Below, piece after piece: positions 52,706 to 62,587 of a DNA stretch of 64,000 bases. How positions within the stretch are numbered: the stretch's first letter is position 1; every line of letters starts with the position of its first letter. Position numbers and translations under genes: made by a program. Origin of the DNA: CBDAUN01 sp965214875 (GTDB taxonomy: Bacteria; Pseudomonadota; Gammaproteobacteria; Arenicellales; JAJDZL01); contig OZ243980.1 in NCBI GenBank assembly GCA_965214875.1, positions 682,001 to 746,000 on the forward strand, in the 5' to 3' direction. The notes under the pieces were generated by a model, which did not search any database, was not told the origin of the DNA, and was given only the letters and a program-made list of their open reading frames with translations.

Positions 52706-53734
52706 TCATCCTCCGACGTAGGACATTTCAATCTTCGGCCAGTTGACGGTTTCTTTCGAGCGCAGCTCCGAATAGCGATCGTTGCGTTGCGACCAGAGAT
52801 TATGGATTGCATTGTGCAGTTCATCGTCGGTGGCGCCGGATCGGATCAGCTGGCGGAGATCGAATCCGCCGGTTGCGAAAAGACAGGTGTAGATCTTGCC
52901 CTCTGCAGTAAGCCGCGCACGGTTGCATGTGCCGCAAAACGGCTCGGTTACCGAGGCGATCATGCCGATTTCGCCTTTGCCGTCGCTGTATTGCCAGCGT
53001 TTTGCCACCTCCCCGCGATAGGTCGGCGAAACAGGCTTTACGGGGTAGACCTTGTCAATCATCGACACGATCTCGGCGACCGGCAAGACTTTGTCGAATT
53101 GCCAGCTGTTAGTCGCCCCGACATCCATGAATTCTATAAAGCGCAGAATGACGCCAGTACCTCGAAAATACTCGACAAGCGGCAAAATCTCGTGCTCGTT
53201 CATGCCGCGAGCAACAACCATGTTGACCTTGACTGGCTTGAAGCCTGCCGCAAGCGCGTTGCCTATGCCGTCAAGAACCCGTTGAACCGGGAATTTGACA
53301 TCGTTGATAGTTTGAAACACCTTGTCGTCCAGCGCATCCAAACTGACGGTAATTCGTCGTAGCCCTGCATTGAAAAGTTCATTTGCAGCACGTTGCGTCA
53401 GCAAAGACGCATTCGTTGTCATGCTTAAATCCTCGACTCCTGGAATGCTTGCCAGCGAACCGATCAATGCTGTGAAATTGCGCCGAACCATGGGTTCGCC
53501 GCCGGTAATGCGAACTTTCTTGACGCCATTTTGGACAAAAGCTCTGATTGCCCGGTTGATTTCTTCGAAGTCTAGCAAATCTTTGCGTTCGAGAAATGCA
53601 TGGTTCGATCCGAAGAACTCTTTCGGCATGCAATAGACACAGCGAAAATTGCATCGATCGGTGATCGAGACCCGAATGTCGCGAATTGGGCGGTTGAGCT
53701 GATCCGTTACCGAGGTGTGCGCGTCGTTAGTCAT
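52706..53734 (-). CDS. moaA: GTP 3',8-cyclase MoaA
   Basis: Radical-SAM enzyme that starts molybdenum cofactor synthesis from GTP. The N-terminal cluster motif is 'ITDRCNFRCVYCMP' (C-x3-C-x2-C), the C-terminal second cluster 'CGTCNRARLTAEGKIYTC', and the protein ends with the conserved double glycine 'SYVGG'. ATG 53734 is the likely start (343 residues) since the open frame to 53905 adds an arginine-rich leader absent from the family. It is separate from moaB and no other moa gene is nearby. Confidence 0.95.
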   Translation of the reverse strand: MTNDAHTSVTDQLNRPIRDIRVSITDRCNFRCVYCMPKEFFGSNHAFLERKDLLDFEEINRAIRAFVQNGVKKVRITGGEPMVRRNFTALIGSLASIPGVEDLSMTTNASLLTQRAANELFNAGLRRITVSLDALDDKVFQTINDVKFPVQRVLDGIGNALAAGFKPVKVNMVVARGMNEHEILPLVEYFRGTGVILRFIEFMDVGATNSWQFDKVLPVAEIVSMIDKVYPVKPVSPTYRGEVAKRWQYSDGKGEIGMIASVTEPFCGTCNRARLTAEGKIYTCLFATGGFDLRQLIRSGATDDELHNAIHNLWSQRNDRYSELRSKETVNWPKIEMSYVGG

Positions 53735-53940
53735 GGCATCGAATATGGGGGTTAGTAGGCGTGCCTTCAAATCGCGAGCGGTTCTGAAACGGCGATCTAT
53801 CCCGCTCCGCCACCTTCTTGCATCGAAACAGGATTGTAAAGCAAGGCTCGATATACGTTCAAGGCAGGAATCAGCGTTCGAGTGCACCAATGATGAAATG
53901 AGCAAAGCTTTCGGTGCAGGATTTTGTTAAGGGAATTATA

Positions 53941-54169
53941 TAGTGTCTGCCAGAAAACCCTAATACCGCATTAAAGCTATTGTTTTAATTTAATTTTTTC
54001 TCAGATGAGAAACCGAAGATTTTCGAAAATCGGTTTTGCGATCGCACGATGTGGCCGAAATCGATTCGAATGGGCTAAATACGGCTAAATATTCGAAAGA
54101 TACATCTCATTAAAACTTCAATAAAAACAACAGTTTTAATGCAAAATCAGAGTTTTCTGGCAGGCGCTA
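53941..54169. mobile_element. MITE-like element, 229 bp, complete copy
   Basis: Inverted ends of about 50 bp begin TAGTGTCTGCCAGAAAACCC on the left and TAGCGCCTGCCAGAAAACTC (reverse strand) on the right. It is AT-rich, has no gene, and carries an inner palindromic patch GATTTTCGAAAATC. A partial second copy lies at 55058-55207 beyond dinD. Confidence 0.75.
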
Positions 54170-54170
54170 A

Positions 54171-55028
54171 TTAGGTATGATTATTATCACTGTCCAGAAT
54201 ATCTGGTGATTTATGTGCCTTTTTCTCTTCCGATGTAATGCGACGCTCAAGCTTTTTGATGTCTTCTGCAGGTGGCAAAGTTTCTGGTCGTATGCCTCGC
54301 TCAATCAATGTTCTGCGAACAGCCTGATTGTTGGTGATATGCTCGCTCGATATTTGCGATTCAATGTTCATATTGTTTTCACGGGCATTGTGGATCGTGA
54401 TTTCCGTAGCAAAGTCCTTCGCTTTTAGGATAATGGTCGGTGCAAAATCTGCCAGTGGACGGCTATTGGCCACTTTCCATTGAGCTTTCATTTGTAGTTT
54501 ACTTTTGCCAAAGAGTGCTTAGTCTCCCTTGCTGCGAATGATGCCAAAATTACGATCATTGCCTGTCTGCTCGTATATGACCTCGGATAGGTCCTTCTCT
54601 GTTTGTGTTAACTTTTTTCGAGCTGAAAGGCGTTCTTGTTCCAGGATACGTTGCTCGATCAACTCGGCCCTGCGGGTTTGCATGGCAAAGTAAGTCTGAG
54701 CAAAGGCGATCTGTTCTTTCCGTGGGTCGCCGTTTTGGGCAACTAGGTAGCAGGCATAGCGGGTAAGCATCACATCATCGATTTCCCGTTTGCTGCCGGA
54801 ACCAATATCGACCATTTTGCTGACATCAGCAAAATGGTCTGAAACCTCATGTCCACTAACCTCGGAGGCCACTTTAGCCTTGGAAATGACCCGAGCAAAG
54901 TTTCGCCACTGGTCATAGCCCAGAAGATGTTGCAGATCGCGAGCAAGCCAATATTCAACCCCATTTTCAGTTTGTTGGGAATGAAGCTCAAAATTGTCTG
55001 TAAGGGTAGTGATTGGCTCTGTTTTCAA
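54171..55028 (-). pseudogene. dinD: DNA-damage-inducible protein D, one in-frame stop
   Basis: The frame gives a full-length DinD homologue (about 285 codons): BRO/KilA-type N-terminal domain 'YWLARDLQHLLGYDQWRNFA' and 'RYACYLVAQNGDPRKEQIAF', then 'LSEVIYEQTGNDRNFGIIRS', and a C-terminal half 'ADFAPTIILKAKDFATEITI' with 'QAVRRTLIERGIRPE'. A single TAA at 54519 interrupts it between 'SKGD' and 'ALFGK', where relatives have glutamine (CAA). Apart from that stop the frame is intact, so the mutation is recent or the protein is made as two parts. In E. coli dinD is LexA-regulated. It is bracketed by two MITE copies. Confidence 0.85.
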
Positions 55029-55057
55029 GTTTCCTCCTCGTTTTTGTCGGTCTTAAT

Positions 55058-55207
55058 TAGTGCCTGTCAGAAAACTCTAATTTTGCATTAAAACTATTGT
55101 TTCTATTGAATTTTTAATAAGATATGTTTTTCGAAGATTTAGCCGTATTCAGCCCATTCGAATCGATTTCGACCGCATCGTGCGGTCGCAAAACCGATTT
55201 TCGAAAA
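55058..55207. mobile_element. MITE-like element, truncated copy
   Basis: Matches the right end and interior of the 53941-54169 element in inverted orientation (TAGTGCCTGTCAGAAAACTC onward) and is cut off by the end of the IS481-type element at 55208. Confidence 0.75.
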
Positions 55208-55859
55208 TGTCCGGGGTCAGATACATGCGGGACCGCCCGCCTCCTCCCGAAGAACGTAGTCCGAAGGGAAGGGGCGGGCGCGCGAAAATTTTTAAGGCAG
55301 CATAGTGCTTAGCAAAAATCCAGCAGCTGAAAGGCGGGAGATAGCGCCATGCAAACCGAATATACGCACCGCAAATTTTATCGTCTCGACGCGATCCGCG
55401 ACGAATTTTCGCCGCAGGCCGCCGAGCGCTTCGACAAGCTCGCGCTGTTCGACCAGCTTCGCCGCGAAGGCGCGACCGAGGCGACCGCCCTGAAGGCGGC
55501 CGGCTGCTCCCGGGCGACGCTCTACCGGTGGAAGCGGCGGCTGCGCGAGCACGGCTTCGCGCCCAGCGCGTCCGCCTCAGGCGCATGATTGCCCGCCTGG
55601 TCCGGACCGGGCAGGCCGAGCCCGTAGCGTGCTACTACGGTCGCGTCAAGCCCAGGCGGCGCAAGTTCGACCGCCACGCCAAGCGCCGACCGTTGCGAGT
55701 TCCACCAGTTCTACGCCGGCGAGCTGAGCGTCGGCGCCCTGAACGCCTGCCGTCCGCATCAGGCGCTCGGACAACGTCCGCCCATGCAGGCGTATAATGA
55801 AAACTTCAACCAAGGCGCACTTGCTGCCTTAAAAGGCTCATATGTATTGAACTCGTACA
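55208..55859 (+). mobile_element. IS481-type insertion sequence, internally deleted
   Basis: Ends TGTCCGGGGTCAGATACATG (left) and TGTACGAGTTCAATACATAT (reverse strand, right end 55859) are imperfect inverted repeats starting TGT, as in IS481. The transposase start is present at 55349 ('FYRLDAIRDEFSPQAAERFD', then the helix-turn-helix 'AGCSRATLYRWKRRL'). The catalytic core is deleted, and the last part is in another frame: 'EFHQFYAGELSVGALNACRP', 'HQALGQRPPMQAYNENF', ending 'YVLNSYTRYNL'. It is not autonomous. Confidence 0.78.
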
Positions 55860-55951
55860 CTCGGTACAACCTCTGAATGTGTGTTCAGCCATAGAATCAT
55901 CGCGATCAAAAAATTGCCATTTGCGCTTCCTGCTCAGCGAAGCTTGCAAAT

Positions 55952-56599
55952 CTAGGGGCAATCGCTCAGCGGTCTGGATGGAATTTCCTCCTGGCCCGCG
56001 GTAAATGGAATATTCGCTACTTGAAAGAACACGCATAGAAACCGATAAGTAAGCCCCCATATCGTCCGCGAGTCGCCTTCGCCGCAACGAATCCCCGGAA
56101 ATTCACCGACGTATTTTTTTGGCTTGAATCGCTCGACAAACAGTTTGTCCGAAGCGAGTGATGCAACAGGCAGCCAGACCACGTCCTGCACCTCGTGATT
56201 CATGAATATGCTGACCGGACCCAACAGTTCATAAACAAGGCATGAGATCACAAGTCCGGGCGCTGGACTTGGCGATTGCCCGATAAGATCGTCGATTCGT
56301 CCGATACATGACGATCTGGGCAAACGGATACCGATTTCTTCGAACGTTTCGCGTTCCGCTGTATCGTGCGGCGTTGCATCTTCTTCGTTGCGCCTGCCAC
56401 CCGGGAAAGCCATCTCGCCCGACCAAGGGTCTCCGATTCGCTGAGCGCGTTCAATGAACAGAATTTCACTGCCATCAGCCCCATCCCGCAGCACTAGGCT
56501 CACCGCGGCATGCTGGTTATTCCGCATATCTGCAAGCGATGGACTATATTCGCCAATCGCTTCTTTGATGGACTTAAGGCTGCATTGGTCGGGTTTCAT
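55952..56599 (-). CDS. Nudix hydrolase, CoA pyrophosphatase-like
   Basis: A 215-residue Nudix protein. The Nudix box is complete: 'FPGGRRNEEDATPHDTAERE' continuing 'TFEEIGI' (G-x5-E-x7-R-E-x2-E-E-x-G). Preceding 'ILFIERAQRIGDPWSGEMA' is typical of the NudL/YeaB group, which hydrolyses coenzyme A and its esters. A C-terminal part 'GLTYRFLCVFF' is also typical. The gene stands alone beside the IS481 remnant. Confidence 0.88.
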   Translation of the reverse strand: MKPDQCSLKSIKEAIGEYSPSLADMRNNQHAAVSLVLRDGADGSEILFIERAQRIGDPWSGEMAFPGGRRNEEDATPHDTAERETFEEIGIRLPRSSCIGRIDDLIGQSPSPAPGLVISCLVYELLGPVSIFMNHEVQDVVWLPVASLASDKLFVERFKPKKYVGEFPGIRCGEGDSRTIWGLTYRFLCVFFQVANIPFTAGQEEIPSRPLSDCP

Positions 56600-56886
56600 A
56601 GGGTGCTACTCCGTGTTGATAAGAGTCTTATGCCGTGCTTGCGGCGGCTTGAGTTTATAGTTTCGGTGCTTGTGCCTGCGTACAGCATTTGATTATTGAA
56701 CGACTCGCCCAATTTAAGATCGGTTTGCTTCATTCAACCTGAAGGATTCCGCAACCGATTGAATTGGTGCGAATTGTCCTGATAACTTTGTTCCGTGGGC
56801 GATGACGTAGCCGCCCATGGCGCAGATTTGGATGCCTTGGTGTCAATGTTCAATTTGTTGCAGATCCATGGTGCCTGTAAATTACA

Positions 56887-57675
56887 ATGACTAAAGGTTA
56901 CCAGATGGAAATAAACGCCTCAGAAAAGAAGTCCGTAGCGCTGTTTGCGACCTGTCTCGTCGATATGTTTCGACCGCAGGTCGGTTTCGCGGCGGCTGAA
57001 CTGATTGAAGCATTAGGCTTTGAGCTCCACGTGCCGAAGGCGCAGACCTGCTGTGGACAGCCGCTAGTTTCAAGCGGTGATTTTCGCGGCGCAAAGCGCA
57101 TTGCGCGCCACTTCCTCAACACGTTCTCGTCATACGACTTCATCGTAGCGCCGTCAGGATCGTGCGTTGCCACTATCAAGCTTCGATTTGCCAACCTTTT
57201 TGACGATCCGAAAGAAAAAGAGCAAGCGAAATCCGTTGTGTCGCGTTGTCTCGAACTGACAGAATTTCTTGAATTGGCCGGCAATTGTCCTATAGCCGCG
57301 GCCCACTCCGGCACTTGCGCCTACCATGATTCGTGCTCAGGATTGCGCGAATTGGGAATTCAGCATCAGCCGCGCAATCTGTTGAGCAAGGTAGCGGGCC
57401 TGATTGTTGTCGATTTGCCCGACCCGGCTGCTTGCTGTGGCTTTGGCGGTGCATTTTGTGTGAAATATCCTGAAATATCGTCGCAAATTGCAAACGAGAA
57501 GGCGGACAATGTAGAGCAAACATTGGCCCCGACATTGCTTGGCGGCGATCTAGGGTGCCTGATGAACATTGCAGGCACACTGAGTCGGCGGGGCAGCAAA
57601 GTTCGCGTCATGCATGTTGCGGAGATGCTTGCCGGCAGAGGCCGCAAGCCAGGGATATGCGAACCTTCGTTGTGA
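56887..57675 (+). CDS. lutA: Lactate utilization protein A (CCG-domain protein)
   Basis: The cysteine-rich subunit of the LutABC L-lactate oxidising system. It has two CCG domains: 'LFATCLVDMFRPQVG' with 'AQTCCGQPLVSSGDF', and 'TCAYHDSCSGLRELG' with 'PAACCGFGGAFCVKYPE', which bind iron-sulfur clusters. The length of 262 residues is normal. Start is ATG 56887, or ATG 56905 which has AAGG upstream. It is followed by lutB; lutC does not follow in recognisable form. Confidence 0.9.
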   Translation: MTKGYQMEINASEKKSVALFATCLVDMFRPQVGFAAAELIEALGFELHVPKAQTCCGQPLVSSGDFRGAKRIARHFLNTFSSYDFIVAPSGSCVATIKLRFANLFDDPKEKEQAKSVVSRCLELTEFLELAGNCPIAAAHSGTCAYHDSCSGLRELGIQHQPRNLLSKVAGLIVVDLPDPAACCGFGGAFCVKYPEISSQIANEKADNVEQTLAPTLLGGDLGCLMNIAGTLSRRGSKVRVMHVAEMLAGRGRKPGICEPSL

Positions 57676-57823
57676 TGCCGTTTTTCAGCTTGTAAAAAAA
57701 CCGGCAAGGTCACAGTGATCCGCTTCATGGTTGATTGCTGTTTCGGGCTCGCTGCCCGGTCATCCATCCAGTAATGGTTGGACTTTGGTCATATTCAGCC
57801 AAGACAGGCGTCGCAAGCTCAAA

Positions 57824-59269
57824 ATGCAAGTCAATTCACACAAGTTCAAGGCCCAATCGAAAGCGGCACTGCTTGATATCGAGCTTCAGGCGGCACTGAA
57901 CCAGGCGCGAGGCGGATTTATTGCCAAGCGCGCCGACTCCGTTTCGGGATTTGCCGATTTTGAACAGCTTCGCACCCGGGGCGAGACGATCAAGAACCAT
58001 GTTCTTGCAAATCTGGACGACTACTTGATGGAATTCGAACGCAATGTCGCCAGCGCTGGCGGGCGTGTGCACTGGGCAAGCACCCCGAAAGACGCTGTCG
58101 ATACGATTGCTTCGATATGCCGTGATGCCAATGCGAGCCTGGTCGCAAAAGGCAAGTCGATGATTGGTGAAGAGATCAACCTGAATCATGCACTCGAAGC
58201 TGAAGGGCTGCACGTTGTCGAAACAGATCTTGGCGAGTACATTATCCAACTGGCTGACGAGCATCCGAGCCACATCATTGCCCCGGCGATACACAAGACG
58301 CGAAGCCAGATCAGCGATCTGTTTCACCGAGAGCATGCAAAGCATGGCTTGACGCAGCGGGTGGAAGATCGCGAATCAATCGTAAACGAAGCCCGGCAGG
58401 TTCTGAGAGATGTATTTGTGTCTGCCGATGTGGGCATCATCGGCTCAAATTTCCTGATTGCGGATACAGGTTCGACCGTGCTGGTCACCAACGAGGGCAA
58501 CGGCGATCTGAGCAGCACCATGCCGCGGGTTCAAATCGTAACGGCGTCAATCGAGAAAATCATCCCGTCGATGAACGATCTGCCTACTTTTCTTCGCTTG
58601 CTGGGCCGGAGTGCGACCGGCCAGGAAATATCAGCCTATACCAGCATCTACAGCGGTCCGAAAAGGCCTGAAGATCGGGACGGCCCGCAACAGTTTCATG
58701 TTGTCTTGCTTGACAATGGCAGATCTACGATACTCGCGAGCGAATATCGCGAATTGCTTCGATGCATTCGCTGCGGCGCCTGCATGAACCACTGTCCGGT
58801 ATATCTGTCGATCGGGGGGCACGCCTACGGCTGGGTCTACCCCGGACCGATGGGGTCGGTATGGACGCCGTTGCTGGCAGGGTTGCAAAAGGCGGCCAAC
58901 CTGCCGAACGCATGCACGCTGAATGGTCGTTGCGAGCAAGTTTGCCCGATGCGGATTCCGCTGCCGCGTCTGCTGCTTGGACTAAGGCGCGAATTGTTCG
59001 AGCGCGGCAACGCCGGTTTCGCTGCCCGGCTTGGCTTGAAGGGATGGGAAATTGCGGCATGCCATCCGGCGCTTTATCGACGACTGACTAGTATCCCCGT
59101 GCGGGCATTAGCGCTTTTGGGGCGCAAAAAAGGTTTTTTCAGGCGATTGCCGATAGCAGGCCGCTGGACTAGCCAGCGCGATTTTCCGGCACCGGCAGGC
59201 GGCACTTTTGTCACCCAATGGCATCAAAAGCGCCGTTCGCCATCCGGCCGTCGAAACGGTGCGGCTTAA
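57824..59269 (+). CDS. lutB: Lactate utilization protein B (LUD-domain iron-sulfur protein)
   Basis: Contains an N-terminal LUD domain ('EINLNHALEAEGLHVVETDL', 'ADVGIIGSNFLIADTGSTVL') and a ferredoxin-like region with two [4Fe-4S] sets: 'CIRCGACMNHCPVYL' and 'CTLNGRCEQVCPMRIPLP'. ATG 57824 ('MQVNSHKFKAQSK') is preferred over the open frame from 57731, giving 481 residues. With LutA it should transfer electrons from L-lactate. The conserved tail 'FPAPAGGTFVTQW' is that of the family. Confidence 0.92.
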   Translation: MQVNSHKFKAQSKAALLDIELQAALNQARGGFIAKRADSVSGFADFEQLRTRGETIKNHVLANLDDYLMEFERNVASAGGRVHWASTPKDAVDTIASICRDANASLVAKGKSMIGEEINLNHALEAEGLHVVETDLGEYIIQLADEHPSHIIAPAIHKTRSQISDLFHREHAKHGLTQRVEDRESIVNEARQVLRDVFVSADVGIIGSNFLIADTGSTVLVTNEGNGDLSSTMPRVQIVTASIEKIIPSMNDLPTFLRLLGRSATGQEISAYTSIYSGPKRPEDRDGPQQFHVVLLDNGRSTILASEYRELLRCIRCGACMNHCPVYLSIGGHAYGWVYPGPMGSVWTPLLAGLQKAANLPNACTLNGRCEQVCPMRIPLPRLLLGLRRELFERGNAGFAARLGLKGWEIAACHPALYRRLTSIPVRALALLGRKKGFFRRLPIAGRWTSQRDFPAPAGGTFVTQWHQKRRSPSGRRNGAA

Positions 59270-59283
59270 GCCGCCGCAGTGCC

Positions 59284-59610
59284 GTGGACTATACTTTCGA
59301 CGCGCGATTGCTAAGCTTGAATCAGGGTGTTCCTGAGCTAATTTTATCTGGCCTTGCGCCGCCGCAAATCATGACTGCACAGAATTTGGAGTTGGCCAAT
59401 TTGGCAAAAAATGGCGCTGATGGCGCGAATCTCGTTCAAAATATGCCGGCGAGCACAAAACAGGCTTGTCAGCGGGTTGGATTTCGTCGCAGCGATGAGC
59501 GCGGGAAAATCCTGAAGCTTGAAGCAGAATTGCCGTTTGGAACTGATATAACACACCGCGACAATTATTCAGCTGCAATCCGCATTTGGCAACAGCACGA
59601 GCAGGTCTAA
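59284..59610 (+). CDS. Hypothetical protein between lutB and the SNF2 helicase
   Basis: An open frame of about 109 residues from GTG 59284 (the longer frame from 59218 overlaps lutB). It reads 'VDYTFDARLLSLNQGVPELI' and 'MTAQNLELANLAKNGADGAN', with no membrane segment. It is where lutC would be expected, but it has no LUD domain. It ends four bases before the helicase gene. Unrecognised; may be spurious. Confidence 0.35.
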   Translation: MDYTFDARLLSLNQGVPELILSGLAPPQIMTAQNLELANLAKNGADGANLVQNMPASTKQACQRVGFRRSDERGKILKLEAELPFGTDITHRDNYSAAIRIWQQHEQV

Positions 59611-59614
59611 CAAT

Positions 59615-62341
59615 ATGGTCAAGCGACAAGCATTGCAAAAACCTGAGTCGCCTCCTGAATTCAAAGGGTGGCACACCACCGATAAAGACGAAATAGCCCG
59701 GCGCAAGTGGCGGGGCAAAACAGAAGTCGCCAAAGTCGAGGCAGTCGACGCAGAATTCTGGCCGTTTTGCGATTATCGGGTCGAATCGCAGAGCGGGGCG
59801 GCCTACATGGTTGAATGGCGTTCAGCCTCCAAGCCGATCAATTCATGCAGCTGCGCCGACTTTCTGACCAACCGGCTGGGCACATGCAAGCATATCGAAA
59901 GCGTACGCGACTTTCTTTCTAAAAATGGCACTGCGGACTACCGGAAAGCGCTCAATCCGCGCATTGAAATATTCGTTGACGAAACCAATGCAAGGAAGTT
60001 GCGGATCTCGCAGCCAGATGACGGATTGTCGCTACCCCCGAATTTGAAAGCGAAAATTTTCGACAACCTGAATAAGCTGTCGCACGGCTCTTCCGATGCG
60101 CTGAAGGCGCTTGATTCGATCGCGCAGAACCATGCCGACTTGATGCGCGTGTCGAAGCGCTTGGAATCATTCAACGAAGCCAAGTTGCTCGCGAAGCGCA
60201 AGGTCGATGCTCGGGCCCGCTTCGAAGCGGGCTTGAAGTCCGGGGCCAATTCTTTGGATTTCCTCAAGCACCAGCTGCTGCCCTATCAGGCCGATGGCGT
60301 GCTGCATATGGCGTTCGGCGAGCGTGTATTGCTCGCCGATGAAATGGGACTTGGCAAGACGGTGCAGGCGATCGCGGCGTGCATGCTTTTGAAGCGACTG
60401 CGGGGAGTCGAGCGCGTTTTAGTCATTTCCCCCGCATCGTTGAAATCCGAATGGGAAGAGCAAATCCAGAAGTTTTCCGACCTGCCCACCCGCTCAGTCT
60501 ACGGCAATATCTTGATGCGCGAAGCTGCCTACAAAAGCCGAACATTCTTCACGCTGTGCAATTACGAGCAAATTATGCCCGACAGTGAAACGATCATGGG
60601 CTCGTTCCAGCCCGATATCATCATCCTCGACGAGGCGCAGCGCATCAAGAATTGGAGAACCAAGACGGCCAGCGCGGTCAAGAAGCTGCGCAGTCGCTAC
60701 GCGTTTGTTCTAACGGGTACGCCGCTGGAAAACCGAATCGATGAAGTCTATTCGATTGTTCAGTTTCTAGACCCCGATCTGCTTGGGCCGCTTTTTCGAT
60801 TCAACCGCGACTTCTACACACTTGATGAGCGCGGAAAAGCGGTTGGCTATCGGAACCTTGATGAATTGAACCGGCGGATCTCGTCCGTCATGCTCAGACG
60901 ACGCAAACTGGATGTGGAAAGCGAGCTTCCGGACCGGACGGACAACACCTACTTCGTGCAGATGACGAAAGCTCAATGGAGCATTTACGACGACTACGAG
61001 CGTGTCGTCAAGCGCTTGTCCGCTGCCGCGAAAGAACGTCCGCTGTTTTCTGATGAATTCAAGCGGCTCCAGATGTGCCTTGGGTGCATGCGCATGGTAT
61101 GCGACACCCCGGCAATCCTCGACCAAGACAAGCCCTACGACTGCCCCAAGCTGGATGAGCTTGAGAAGCTGCTGCCGGAATTGCTCGAAGAGCCGCACCG
61201 GAAAATCATCATCTTCTCTGAGTGGATCGCCATGCTGGAACTGGTTCGGACATTTGCGATCGAGTCGGAGTGGGATTTTGCGTGGCATACGGGCAGCGTT
61301 CCCCAACAGCGCCGCCGCAACGAAATAAAGCGCTTCAGGGAAGACCCCGAATGCCGTCTTTTCCTGTCTTCGGAATCGGGCGGAGTAGGTCTTAACCTGC
61401 AAGTCGCCGACACGGTCGTCAATCTTGATCAGCCCTGGAATCCGGCACGACTGGAGCAACGAATCTCGCGCGCCTGGCGCAAGCACCAAACCCGTCCGGT
61501 GAGCGTTATCAACCTCGTCAGCGAAGACACCATCGAGCATCGGATGCTGGGCTTGCTTCATGCGAAAAGAACGGTTGCACAAGGCGTCATCGATGGCCAA
61601 GGCGATTTGTCTGAAATGGATCTGCCGAGCAGTCGCGACGGATTTTTGGAAAAGCTTTCTGAGGTGCTTGGCAGCGACAAGCCAAGCCGCGCGCAAAGAT
61701 ATCAGCCGCAGTCGCCGCTTGACAAGCTAGCGGATTCGATCGTCGGTCGGTGCGGGGCGATGCTCAAGCATGTTTTCGCCGGCAAGCAGAACGTGTTGAT
61801 CATCATCGATATCGCGCCTGACGAGGTTGCGAAAATCGAAAGTGAGCTTGCTCAGTTGACCGATTTGTCGCTGAATGTGATCGACGTTGCAACCTACCAG
61901 TCGATGCACCGGTTGGCGCAAACCGGCATGATCAAGCTGCCGACTGCGGAGATGCGTGAATTGTTTCCGCGCTCTGACGGCACCACGACCGAACGCGATG
62001 ACACGCACATTCGAACGGCGATCAAGCTCATTGAGCGAGCCGAGCGCAAGCTGAAAGCGGCCTTGCTGCTCGAGGGCGGCGGGTTTCTTGAAGAGGCGCT
62101 GGCTCCAGCCAAGGACGCGGCTTGTGGTGCAGTATCCGCGCTTGCTCTATTCCGCAAGCACGATGACCCCGAAACTTATGAGGGTGCCGTCGAATACTTG
62201 CTCGGCGATGGCGCGCGAAATGATGCGCCGCCCGGCGTTGTATCCTTGTTGATGGATGGTGAAGCCAATAGTGCGGCTATCGAAGCGGCGAAGAGCGCAA
62301 TCGACTGGGTTCGCGGTGCAATCGCCCATCCGTCAGCGTGA
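59615..62341 (+). CDS. SNF2-family helicase with SWIM zinc finger
   Basis: A 908-residue DNA-dependent ATPase. The N-terminal SWIM motif 'CSCADFLTNRLGTCKH' (C-x-C...C-x-H) is near residue 77. The helicase core has motif I 'LADEMGLGKTVQAIA' near 243, a DEAQ box 'IILDEAQRIKNW' near 338, 'LTGTPLENRIDE', and the C-terminal 'FLSSESGGVGLNLQVADTVV' with 'NPARLEQRISRAWRKHQ'. The last 250 residues are a less conserved helical region. Such bacterial proteins remodel protein-DNA complexes or RNA polymerase (RapA-like); this one's target is unknown. Confidence 0.92.
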   Translation: MVKRQALQKPESPPEFKGWHTTDKDEIARRKWRGKTEVAKVEAVDAEFWPFCDYRVESQSGAAYMVEWRSASKPINSCSCADFLTNRLGTCKHIESVRDFLSKNGTADYRKALNPRIEIFVDETNARKLRISQPDDGLSLPPNLKAKIFDNLNKLSHGSSDALKALDSIAQNHADLMRVSKRLESFNEAKLLAKRKVDARARFEAGLKSGANSLDFLKHQLLPYQADGVLHMAFGERVLLADEMGLGKTVQAIAACMLLKRLRGVERVLVISPASLKSEWEEQIQKFSDLPTRSVYGNILMREAAYKSRTFFTLCNYEQIMPDSETIMGSFQPDIIILDEAQRIKNWRTKTASAVKKLRSRYAFVLTGTPLENRIDEVYSIVQFLDPDLLGPLFRFNRDFYTLDERGKAVGYRNLDELNRRISSVMLRRRKLDVESELPDRTDNTYFVQMTKAQWSIYDDYERVVKRLSAAAKERPLFSDEFKRLQMCLGCMRMVCDTPAILDQDKPYDCPKLDELEKLLPELLEEPHRKIIIFSEWIAMLELVRTFAIESEWDFAWHTGSVPQQRRRNEIKRFREDPECRLFLSSESGGVGLNLQVADTVVNLDQPWNPARLEQRISRAWRKHQTRPVSVINLVSEDTIEHRMLGLLHAKRTVAQGVIDGQGDLSEMDLPSSRDGFLEKLSEVLGSDKPSRAQRYQPQSPLDKLADSIVGRCGAMLKHVFAGKQNVLIIIDIAPDEVAKIESELAQLTDLSLNVIDVATYQSMHRLAQTGMIKLPTAEMRELFPRSDGTTTERDDTHIRTAIKLIERAERKLKAALLLEGGGFLEEALAPAKDAACGAVSALALFRKHDDPETYEGAVEYLLGDGARNDAPPGVVSLLMDGEANSAAIEAAKSAIDWVRGAIAHPSA

Positions 62342-62587
62342 GCGCCGGCATGCTGCCGGATGCGATGATCCTGTCGTGCCCTTGAGCAGTCTGGCCACCA
62401 TTTGCGGCGGGTATCGATTGCAAGCAAGGTTTCACAGATTGTGCTGATGGAAGCGCAGGCCTGTTCGAGTTGCCGCATATCCGCTGCCATGCAACTTATC
62501 CGCTGGATGAAGTTCTATATAGGTGCGCCATTTTGAGCCGGTCAGAAGCATCATCCATAGCTATCAAATCTTGACGCACCAAAGTTG

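Noticed and set aside
23469..55028. Reassigned stop codons (TAG/TAA read as sense) as explanation of in-frame stops
   Set aside because: Core genes in the window end with TAG (ilvA), TAA (gdhB) and TGA (ubiH) at the expected places, so the standard code is in use.
60767..61696. 309-codon antisense frame in the SNF2 gene
   Set aside because: Mirror of the helicase core; no family features.
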